Origin: an uncultured Amylibacter sp.
Lineage (GTDB): Bacteria > Pseudomonadota > Alphaproteobacteria > Rhodobacterales > Rhodobacteraceae
NCBI GenBank assembly: GCA_959347345.1
Contig: OY365738.1
Location: 372,001-436,000 of the forward strand
Length of the DNA: 64,000 bases
Direction: 5' to 3'
Shown here: positions 18,013 to 25,449 of the stretch, in pieces
How the letters are laid out: every line of letters begins with the position of its first letter
How positions within the stretch are numbered: position 1 is the stretch's first letter
Notes under the pieces: generated by a model
What the model saw: the letters and a program-made list of their open reading frames with translations, nothing else
The model's database searches: none
What the model was told of the DNA's origin: nothing
Made by a program: the position numbers and the translations under genes

Positions 18013-18509
18013 GAATCCGCCTCTACCCTTAAAGACACGATAACATCGGGGTCGGCTGGCGGTTCGCCCCGCGCGATAGCATCCACGTGTTCCATCCCTT
18101 TTGCCACGCGTCCATAAACCGTATATTGCTTATTCAAAAAATGGTTATCGGCGAAATTAATAAAAAACTGCGAATTCGCCGAATCGGGGCTTTGCGAACG
18201 AGCCGCGCCCAACGTGCCTCGGTCATGGGGGGTGTTTGAGAACTCTGCCTTCACGTCAGGCATGTCCGAGCCGCCCGTCCCTGCCCTGCTGGTATCGCTG
18301 CCTTTTTGCCCGAATTGAACATCGCCCGTTTGCGCCATAAAGCCTTCAATAACGCGGTGAAACACGACATTATCGTATTTGCCAGCGCGTGCCAGTTGGC
18401 GGATTCGCTCGCAATGAAGCGGGGCGATTTCGGGGAACAGAGTGATGCACACTTCGCCCGTGCGTAGTTTCATAATCAGTGTATTTTCTGCGGTGGTGTC
18501 TTGGGTCAT
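18009..18509 (-). CDS. ppiB: Cytoplasmic cyclophilin-type peptidyl-prolyl isomerase
   Basis: 166 residues without a signal peptide. VVFHRVIEGFMAQTGDVQFG and NSANSQFFINFADN are the two cyclophilin signatures. The start has AGGAGACCC in ideal position. It is the first gene of the ppiB-exported cyclophilin-DUF3179 operon; the two isomerases are clear tandem duplicates assigned to different compartments by the signal peptide. Confidence 0.94.
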   Translation of the reverse strand: MTQDTTAENTLIMKLRTGEVCITLFPEIAPLHCERIRQLARAGKYDNVVFHRVIEGFMAQTGDVQFGQKGSDTSRAGTGGSDMPDVKAEFSNTPHDRGTLGAARSQSPDSANSQFFINFADNHFLNKQYTVYGRVAKGMEHVDAIARGEPPADPDVIVSLRVEADS

Positions 18510-19085
18510 GGGGTCTCCTATGTTGATGTTGTTTGCGTTTTATAGCATGGGTTGGGGGAATTGTGAAGGGGGGTTTAGTTGTTAGTTGTTAGTTGTTAGT
18601 TATTAGTTATTAGTGATTAGTGATTTTTGCCACTTCTTGGCTGGTCGGCATTGCGTAGCAATGACGAAGACCCGCAAGGGCATTCATAATTATTCTAGAG
18701 CAAACTTATCGTCTAGGAAACGACCGCCCAAAAAGGGTGGTCGCGCGCACCCTCACCCCCACGGGTGCGCGTCAGCTTATCGGTTGTACTGGGTCAGTGT
18801 ATTTTAGAGTCGCTGGTGACGCAAATTCCCTAATACCTAACAACCAAGACGCACACCCTTCGGGTTCGCGCGACCCACGTGCCACCATGAATAATGGTTA
18901 TTTTATTTAAAAAAGATTCGCCAAACATAACCAAAGGCTTTTGTGTATGGGCTTTTTCGCAAGAAAAAGCTCTATATGCACAAAAGCCACGCCCTCGGCA
19001 AACGAGTCGGCATCACTCTTTACAATTCCCCTGTAAATATCTAATCACTAATCACTAATCACTAATCACTAATCACTAATCACTC
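18510..19085. repeat. Intergenic mosaic of heptads and hairpin modules (no gene)
   Basis: TTAGTTG heptads (18571-18625), CATTGC-GTA-GCAATG at 18649-18663, a GACCGCC block, a GGGTTCGCGCGACCC hairpin (about 18862), and a long palindrome (about 18935-18987) with inner arms GCTTTTTC-GCAA-GAAAAAGC at 18951-18970. ATCACTA heptads (about 19040-19085) run right into the cobB start codon. I looked for a cobalamin riboswitch before cobB and see none. Confidence 0.85.
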
Positions 19086-20426
19086 ATGAAACATCCTAGC
19101 AAAGCAATTCTGCTCTCCGCCCCCGCGTCCAATAGCGGTAAAACCGTGCTGACACTGGGTATCCTTCGTGCGTTGCGTCATAAAAACCACCCCGTGCGGT
19201 CGGCCAAATCTGGTCCTGATTATATTGACCGGTGCTATCATAGTGCGGCCTCTGGCAATGTTTGCGTTAATTTGGACGCTTGGGCGATGGATAAGGGCGA
19301 TATTATCCGCAGAGCCAGTGGTTGCGGGGGCAGTGGCGGGGATTTAATAATAGAAGGCGCGATGGGGTTGTTTGACGGCGCACCCCCCGATGGGGCGGGG
19401 TCTAGCGCGGATTTGGCACGGATTTTGGGCGTGCCAGTGGTTTTAATCATAGACGCTTCGGCTCAATCCCAATCAATCGCCGCCGTGGTCGCGGGGTTCG
19501 CGGGGTTTGACCCGAACGTCCGCGTTGGCGGGGTTATTTTGAATAAGGTAGGCTCTGCAAGGCACGAAACCATGCTGCGCCACGCGATTGCCCCCTTGGG
19601 GATTCCCGTTTTGGGGGCGGTGATGCGGACAGAGGGGTTGGCCTTGCCCGCCCGCCATTTGGGGCTAGTGCAAGCGGGGGAACACCCCGCGTTGGACGCG
19701 TTTTTGAACGCGGCGGCGCAACTGGTTGCCGATTGCGTGGATTTGGAGGCGTTGTGTGCGATGATGTCGCCCCTGCCCTCGGTTGAGACTCCTGCGACCA
19801 CGCCCCGTTTCAACCCAAAATTTAATCCCAAGTTCAACCCTCCTGTGCAAACCATAGCCATAGCCCATGACACTGCCTTTGGCTTTACCTACCCGCATAT
19901 TCTGGCGGATTGGCGGGCGCGGGGCGCGACTATCCACCTGTTTTCCCCTTTGGCGAACGAGCCCCCGCCCCCTGCTGATATGATTATTCTGCCCGGAGGC
20001 TATCCCGAATTGCATGCGGGACGGCTGGCGGCTAACACAAAGTTCATGGATGGAATCCGCACCGCAAACACTCCCGTTTATGGCGAATGCGGGGGGTATA
20101 TGGTGATGGGACGCGGGCTGATTGATGCCCACGGGGTGCGCCACGCTATGGCAGGGTTGCTGGATTTGGAAACCAGTTTTGCCGCGCCCGCCCGTCATTT
20201 GGGCTATCGGCGGTTGGGGTTGCTGGGCGATGGCGTTTGGCGAGGCGTGGCGGACGGGTTTATGGCGCACGAATTCCACTATGCCAGCACGATTTCGGCG
20301 GCTGGCGACCCGCTTTTCACCGCGACCACGGCCGATGGCACTGCCCTGCCGCCTATGGGTTTGCAAAACGGGGCGCATTGCGGAAGTTTTGCCCATATCA
20401 TTGACATTTGCCCAAGTGGGCGTTAG
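19086..20426 (+). CDS. cobB: Cobyrinate a,c-diamide synthase
   Basis: 446 residues. ATP- and glutamine-dependent amidation of the a and c carboxylates in corrin synthesis. The N-terminal P-loop-like LLSAPASNSGKTVLTLG starts the synthetase domain, followed by SGPDYIDRCYHS. The C-terminal type 1 glutamine amidotransferase domain has GGYPELHAGRL and YGECGGYMVMG, whose Cys is the nucleophile. The ATG follows a CACTAAT heptad array directly and no Shine-Dalgarno is visible, which is odd for a housekeeping enzyme. upp follows 9 bp later. No other cob genes are in the window. Confidence 0.95.
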   Translation: MKHPSKAILLSAPASNSGKTVLTLGILRALRHKNHPVRSAKSGPDYIDRCYHSAASGNVCVNLDAWAMDKGDIIRRASGCGGSGGDLIIEGAMGLFDGAPPDGAGSSADLARILGVPVVLIIDASAQSQSIAAVVAGFAGFDPNVRVGGVILNKVGSARHETMLRHAIAPLGIPVLGAVMRTEGLALPARHLGLVQAGEHPALDAFLNAAAQLVADCVDLEALCAMMSPLPSVETPATTPRFNPKFNPKFNPPVQTIAIAHDTAFGFTYPHILADWRARGATIHLFSPLANEPPPPADMIILPGGYPELHAGRLAANTKFMDGIRTANTPVYGECGGYMVMGRGLIDAHGVRHAMAGLLDLETSFAAPARHLGYRRLGLLGDGVWRGVADGFMAHEFHYASTISAAGDPLFTATTADGTALPPMGLQNGAHCGSFAHIIDICPSGR

Positions 20427-20435
20427 GGTCGGGTT

Positions 20436-21065
20436 ATGACCCCGAAAACCACCCTCATTGACCATCCGTTAGTCCAGCATAAGCTGACGATTATGCGCAA
20501 ATCCTCCACCCCTAGCGCGGATTTTCGCAGGTTATTGCGTGAAATCAGCCAACTGATGACTTACGAAATCACGCGACATCTGCCCGTGCGGATGGAGGCT
20601 ATTTCCACACCCTTATGCGCTATGCAATCGCCCGTTTTGGCGGGCGAGGACTTGGTTCTGGTGTCCATTTTACGGGCGGGCAATGGTCTGTTGGATGGAA
20701 TTTTAGAGCTGGTGCCCTTCGCGCGAGTCGGCTTTGTGGGGCTATATCGCGATGAAACCACCCTGCGCCCTGTCGAGTATTATTGCAAACTGCCCACCCC
20801 CACGGGCGGTGTTGTGATAGCCGTTGACCCTATGCTAGCAACGGGCAATTCCGCGATTGCCGCGATTGATTTATTGAAAAAACGCGGGTTTGGGGAGATT
20901 TATTTTTTATGCTTATTGGCGAGTCCCGAAGGGATTTCCGCCCTGCACAAAGCCCATGCGGATGTGCATATTGTGACCGCTTCTGTGGATGAATGTTTGA
21001 ATGAAAAGGGCTATATCGTCCCAGGGTTAGGCGATGCGGGCGATAGGATTTTTGGGACGGTTTGA
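20436..21065 (+). CDS. upp: Uracil phosphoribosyltransferase
   Basis: 209 residues, full length. Salvage of uracil to UMP using [24 protein letters not shown] and [10 protein letters not shown] are typical, and [18 protein letters not shown] is the PRPP-binding loop. The C-terminal [13 protein letters not shown] closes the family pattern. Lies 9 bp after cobB and probably shares its transcript. Its TGA stop is in phase with a TAGTGAT heptad array. Confidence 0.96.
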   Translation: MTPKTTLIDHPLVQHKLTIMRKSSTPSADFRRLLREISQLMTYEITRHLPVRMEAISTPLCAMQSPVLAGEDLVLVSILRAGNGLLDGILELVPFARVGFVGLYRDETTLRPVEYYCKLPTPTGGVVIAVDPMLATGNSAIAAIDLLKKRGFGEIYFLCLLASPEGISALHKAHADVHIVTASVDECLNEKGYIVPGLGDAGDRIFGTV

Positions 21066-21254
21066 GTTTTAGTGATTAGTGATTAATGATGAATGATTAG
21101 TGATTTTTTACAAAAACATCCATAATCACTCTTTTTTAGCAAAAAACCGCCATTTTTAACACGGGTTTGTGATTGATTATTTCTTAAAATTTGGTAAATA
21201 AACAATCGCAAATTTTGCATAAACAACCCAAAGCATAATATAAAGGAAACGAAA

Positions 21255-22409
21255 ATGCTTAAAACAACTTTAAAAATCGCCGCTTTATCGGCGGTATCCC
21301 TAACCCTTTTATCCGCCTGTGGCGCAGCAAGTAAGCTGGAAGATGCGGCGGATAGAGCGCAGGATGAACTCGATAATGCGGCGGATAGAGCGGAGAATGA
21401 GCGGGAACGTCTTGCTCGTCTTACCCCCCCATCAAGCCCAACCGCGGCTGTGGCAGACCGCGTGGTTTCTACCCGTGGTCTAGGTCCCTATACCAACGCT
21501 GGTACTTTTGAGGCTCGGGGTGAAAGACTAAGCAATGATGAGCAGAACGCACGAACCCTTGATGATTCGTATAATATTACCTACACCGAAACACAGGATA
21601 CTTTTGCCCTAGTGCAGAGCGGAGAAAATCTTGTCATGACGGTAAATGGCACTGCTTATACCTTTACACCTAGCGTAAACATCCCTGCCGTTGCTCCAAG
21701 CAATAGTAATCCTACTGGTAGCCCAGCAAGTTATGACTGGGTTGCCGTTGATGCGGGGCGGATTTTTAGCACAGGGACTCCTGACATTCGCAATGTCCTT
21801 GACGGAACAGATCCAAGTGTTCAGGGAACTTATGTAGATTATTCTACATTGCTAAATATAGCATCATCCCAGATAGATATTAATCTTGACTATACAGATG
21901 GATTTGCCACTATCGGTATTCAAACACTGCCATCTGTTGTTGCATCGCAAACCGCCACGGCAACCTATACGGGGCGTGTACAATTAAACGTACAGAGCAA
22001 TTTTACAAAAATAGCTGGTCAAGCTAACGCCTCGTCTTCGGTTACTGGTTCTAGTACAGAGTATCTTACTAATGGTGATCTAACCATGACTGCTAATTTT
22101 ACTAATAATACAATTGCAGGCGGTGCGACATATAGTGTTGCTGATCTTAGCACAGGTCAACAAATTTCTAATCGTGAAGCCACAATAACGTTTAATTCTG
22201 CCCCGATTGTTGGTAATGGCTTTGCTGGGACTTTTACCATGAATGCCGAATATCGCAGCGTGCAGGGGATAACCAACAACCCCACGGGCAATTATGCGGG
22301 TAATTTCTTTGGTCCTGCTGCCGATGATATTGCTGGTGTGATGCGGTTTGGTGCCCAAGGTTCTGCCGTTGGTATCGGTGGTTTCCGCGGCGATAGGGAC
22401 ACGCAATAA
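21255..22409 (+). CDS. Surface lipoprotein with TbpB-like C-terminal barrel
   Basis: 384 residues. Lipoprotein signal peptide with lipobox LLSACG (Cys ~22). Then a short helical heptad-like section (LEDAADRAQDELDNAADRAE), an extended middle region, and a C-terminal part ending NPTGNYAGNFFGPAADDIAG. That Gly-rich motif is the hallmark of the TbpB/factor-H-binding-protein-like eight-stranded barrel of outer-surface lipoproteins. Ligand unknown. Start has AAAGGAAACG. Its 5' region and first ~100 coding bases nearly repeat those of the next gene, so the two are tandem duplicates. No Slam exporter gene is in the window. Confidence 0.8.
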   Translation: MLKTTLKIAALSAVSLTLLSACGAASKLEDAADRAQDELDNAADRAENERERLARLTPPSSPTAAVADRVVSTRGLGPYTNAGTFEARGERLSNDEQNARTLDDSYNITYTETQDTFALVQSGENLVMTVNGTAYTFTPSVNIPAVAPSNSNPTGSPASYDWVAVDAGRIFSTGTPDIRNVLDGTDPSVQGTYVDYSTLLNIASSQIDINLDYTDGFATIGIQTLPSVVASQTATATYTGRVQLNVQSNFTKIAGQANASSSVTGSSTEYLTNGDLTMTANFTNNTIAGGATYSVADLSTGQQISNREATITFNSAPIVGNGFAGTFTMNAEYRSVQGITNNPTGNYAGNFFGPAADDIAGVMRFGAQGSAVGIGGFRGDRDTQ

Positions 22410-22443
22410 ACCGCGTTCATAAAACCCATATAAAAAACAGGCA

Positions 22444-22467
22444 GGGGCGGATAATCCCGCCCCGTCT
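22444..22467 (+). terminator. Possible terminator after the first TbpB-like gene
   Basis: GGGGCGG, six-base loop ATAATC, CCGCCCC gives a perfect 7-bp stem, followed by GTCTTTC, a poor U tract. It may act as a weak terminator or mRNA 3' stabiliser between the two duplicates. Confidence 0.5.
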
Positions 22468-22520
22468 TTCACTTGCAAATCATTGCAAACAAATCAAAGC
22501 ATAATATAAAGGAAAACAAA

Positions 22521-23453
22521 ATGCTTAAAACAACTTTGAAACTCACCGCTTTATCGGCGGTATCCCTAACCCTTTTAACCGCCTGTGGTGGCGGTGGCAA
22601 AACACCCGTAGCAAGCGGCATTCCAACTGTGAATGACCGTATTGCATCAGGTACGGTCTTTGGCACAGTCGATTTTAGAGGAAGTGGTCTCTTTGATGGC
22701 GTTGCTGATAACTATAGCTTTACTACCAGAGAAACCGAAGATACATTTAGCTTACGCGCAAGCGGTGGCGGTATGATCATGACCGTGAATGGTGCCAGTC
22801 AAACTTTCATATATAGAGACGACGGCGGATGGGTGACAGGAAATTCCTCTTTTTTCGCCTCCAATGCTGGCCAAGATATCGCAGATGTTATTGACGGAAC
22901 GCACCCGACCATTCAAGGCGACAGCGTTCAATTTGGCGTTTCAGACGACAGCCTTGTAGATGCGTTATTTGAAAACATTACTATCATATCAGGATACGCC
23001 ACTATAGGTATACATACGCTGCCAGCCGCAGTCGCACAACAGACGGCAACAGCAACTTATACAGGCAGCTTTAACTTTAACTTCTCTGCAAGCACGGGTT
23101 CGCAAACACTTAATCATGACGTTAGTAATGAGAATTTTGGCATCATAACCATGAACGTTGATTTTGATGCGAATACGATTGGGGGCACGGCCACGCTTCG
23201 TGAAGAGGGCATATTAACCTTTGACTCTGCCCCGATTTCGGGCAATGGATTCGCTGGGAGTTTTCGCTTGGATGCTGCGGGGCGTACGGAGTCTAATTTA
23301 ACGAACAACCCCGTGGGTAACTATGCTGGTAATTTCTTTGGTCCAGATGCAGATGATATTGCTGGGGTGATGCAGATGAACGGCACACACGCCAATGGTA
23401 CTTTGCTTGGTATCGGTGGTTTCCGTGCGGATAGGCAAGACCCCGCGCAATAA
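22521..23453 (+). CDS. Surface lipoprotein with TbpB-like C-terminal barrel (paralogue)
   Basis: 310 residues from the ATG at 22521, preceded by AAAGGAAAAC; an earlier in-frame ATG at 22473 is unlikely. Lipobox LLTACG. The C-terminus carries NPVGNYAGNFFGPDADDIAG, almost identical to the preceding gene. The N-terminal helical section of the paralogue is missing and the middle is diverged, so only the export signal and barrel are constrained. Role as a surface receptor is inferred from fold alone. Confidence 0.8.
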   Translation: MLKTTLKLTALSAVSLTLLTACGGGGKTPVASGIPTVNDRIASGTVFGTVDFRGSGLFDGVADNYSFTTRETEDTFSLRASGGGMIMTVNGASQTFIYRDDGGWVTGNSSFFASNAGQDIADVIDGTHPTIQGDSVQFGVSDDSLVDALFENITIISGYATIGIHTLPAAVAQQTATATYTGSFNFNFSASTGSQTLNHDVSNENFGIITMNVDFDANTIGGTATLREEGILTFDSAPISGNGFAGSFRLDAAGRTESNLTNNPVGNYAGNFFGPDADDIAGVMQMNGTHANGTLLGIGGFRADRQDPAQ

Positions 23454-23471
23454 AATCCATATAAAAATTTG

Positions 23472-23502
23472 AAAGGGGGCGGGTTATTCCGTCCCCTTTT
23501 TT
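23472..23502 (+). terminator. Rho-independent terminator
   Basis: AAAGGGGGCGG, loop GTTATT, CCGTCCCCTTT and a further T run: an 11-bp stem with one G-U pair. Clear terminator for the second TbpB-like gene. Confidence 0.85.
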
Positions 23503-23555
23503 ATGAAATCCGTGTTAGTATTGACTCCCGCACGAAAACCAACCACACTGCCCCA

Positions 23556-24827
23556 ATGAAAACCACCTTCACCCCCGAACAACTGCAAAACCCCGAAACC
23601 CAGCGTTCCAATAAAATCCTACGCGCCTGTGTCCATTGCGGGTTCTGCACGGCTACCTGCCCCAGTTACCAAGTGCTGAATGACGAGCTGGACTCCCCCC
23701 GCGGGCGTATTTACCTTATCAAAGATATGCTGGAAAACGACCGCAAGCCCGATAAAAAGACCGTCACGCATATTGACCGTTGCCTATCGTGCTTTGCCTG
23801 TATGACGACCTGCCCGTCGGGGGTGAATTATATGCACCTGCTGGACCACGCGCGGGGGTATATTGACCGCCATTACCGCCGAGGGCTGGCGGATCGCGGG
23901 TTGCGGTGGCTTTTGGCGCGGGTTCTGCCGTATCCTGGGCGGTTTCGTTGGGCGTTGCGGGGGGCTCGGCTGATAAAACCTATCCGCGGGGTTTTGCCTG
24001 TGCGGGTGCGGGCTATGGTTGCGCTTGCGCCCGTGCGGTTGCCTCCGCCCTGCCCTGATGATGCGCCGCAGGTTTTCCCCGCGATTGGCAAGCGAATAAT
24101 GCGGGTTGCGTTAATGACAGGCTGTGCGCAAAAGGTTTTGGATACCGATATTAACGCCGCCACCTTGCGGATTTTACGCCGAGCGGGGTGTGAGGTTGTG
24201 GTGGCAAAGGGCGCGGGGTGTTGCGGGGCATTGGTGCATCATTTGGGGCGTTTGAGTGATAGCCATCGCGCCGCCGCCGCCAACATAGCCGCTTGGAAGG
24301 CGGAAATAAACGGGGCGGGGCTGGATGCTATTGTGATAAATACCAGTGGCTGTGGCACTATGATTAAGGACTATGGGCATATTTTCGCAAACACGGATTT
24401 GGCGGGGGATGCGGCCGATATCGCTGCGCTGGCGCGGGATATTACCGAGGTTTTGGCGGGGCTTCCCATGAAATCGGTTTTGGCGGATATGCCAAAGGTG
24501 GCGTATCATGCCGCCTGTTCCTTGCAACATGGGCAGCAGATTAAGGACTCGCCCAAGGATTTATTACGCACGGCTGGGTTTGAAGTGGTGGAACCCGTGG
24601 ATGCCCATTTGTGTTGCGGGTCGGCTGGGACGTATAATTTATTACAGCCAGAGATTGCTGGGGTTTTGAAAACCCGTAAGGTTGCGTCTTTGGCTCGGTT
24701 AGATGCCGAGGTGATAGCCACGGGGAACATCGGCTGTATGATGCAGATAGGCGCGGGTATTGGGTTGCCAGTCGTCCATACGGTGGAATTGCTGGATTGG
24801 GCGACGGGCGGGGATAAACCGTTTTAG
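23556..24827 (+). CDS. glcF: Glycolate oxidase iron-sulfur subunit
   Basis: 423 residues from the ATG at 23556. Two 4Fe-4S ferredoxin motifs (CVHCGFCTATCP and CLSCFACMTTCP) are followed by two CCG domains (GCCGALVHHLG and CCGSAGTYN). Together with GlcD and GlcE it oxidises glycolate to glyoxylate at the membrane. The usual partners are not adjacent; neighbours are surface lipoproteins. The subunits must be encoded elsewhere, or this protein serves another flavoprotein such as a D-lactate-type oxidase. No strong ribosome site. The TAG stop begins a phased heptad array. Confidence 0.92.
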   Translation: MKTTFTPEQLQNPETQRSNKILRACVHCGFCTATCPSYQVLNDELDSPRGRIYLIKDMLENDRKPDKKTVTHIDRCLSCFACMTTCPSGVNYMHLLDHARGYIDRHYRRGLADRGLRWLLARVLPYPGRFRWALRGARLIKPIRGVLPVRVRAMVALAPVRLPPPCPDDAPQVFPAIGKRIMRVALMTGCAQKVLDTDINAATLRILRRAGCEVVVAKGAGCCGALVHHLGRLSDSHRAAAANIAAWKAEINGAGLDAIVINTSGCGTMIKDYGHIFANTDLAGDAADIAALARDITEVLAGLPMKSVLADMPKVAYHAACSLQHGQQIKDSPKDLLRTAGFEVVEPVDAHLCCGSAGTYNLLQPEIAGVLKTRKVASLARLDAEVIATGNIGCMMQIGAGIGLPVVHTVELLDWATGGDKPF

Positions 24828-25449
24828 TTGTTAGTTATTAGTTATTAGTTGTTAGTTTTTTAGCCCTGCGGGTATTCGTCATCGCGACATAGGGCAGTTG
24901 AACCTGCCCGTAAAATAAAACAATGAATACCGACCAGCGTGGTCTTTTGTGCGTAGCCCCCGCTTTGCGGGAGCATGCCAAAAGCCCTTGGGTTACAAGA
25001 TGATAATGATTCTATAAATTTACTATCTGGAATAACAAGACGTTAGATTGGATTATTTGCAAAGAATACCTGGGAATTGGTGATAGGTTTGCTCTAAATT
25101 TATTTAGGCTGTGCCTAGATGCTTGGATAGGCTTTAGCCAAAAAATCCCGTCCAGCTCTCCGCAGGAGGGGTGGGCGGGTGGGCAACCGAACGCAGTGAG
25201 GGCGCAACAAAAAACCTCCGCTCTTAACTTCTAATAACCAGCCCCAAATCCTTAATAACCAATCACTAATAACTAATAACTAACAACTAACAACTAGTTC
25301 AGTTTTCCTAAACTTCCTTTTAGATTTTCATAAACCTTTATTAAAAAATCTTGCCGAACGGCGCTCCCGCTCTACATATCCCTTATCGCGCAGGGATACC
25401 CCCAAGGCGTAAACCAAAATGTTAAACAAAACAAACAAGGAGCAGAACA
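24828..25449. repeat. Intergenic mosaic of heptads and hairpin modules, then a lipoprotein leader
   Basis: TAGTTAT heptads; a CAT...ATG module whose tip is replaced by GGGCAGTTGAACCTGCCC (about 24880-24930); a GTAG hairpin with CCCGC-TTT-GCGGG (about 24957-24972); the AT-rich module (about 25000-25140); and the GGAGGGGTGGGCGG module (about 25160-25185). ACTAATA heptads follow (about 25260-25300). The last ~130 bp are non-repetitive leader for the next gene, which has AAGGAGCAG before its ATG. Confidence 0.85.

Noticed and set aside
18510..19085. Cobalamin riboswitch before cobB
   Set aside because: No B12-box or matching fold; the region is made of repeat modules shared with unrelated genes.
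20122..20439. Second frame open inside cobB
   Set aside because: GC-rich shadow frame overlapping the amidotransferase domain.
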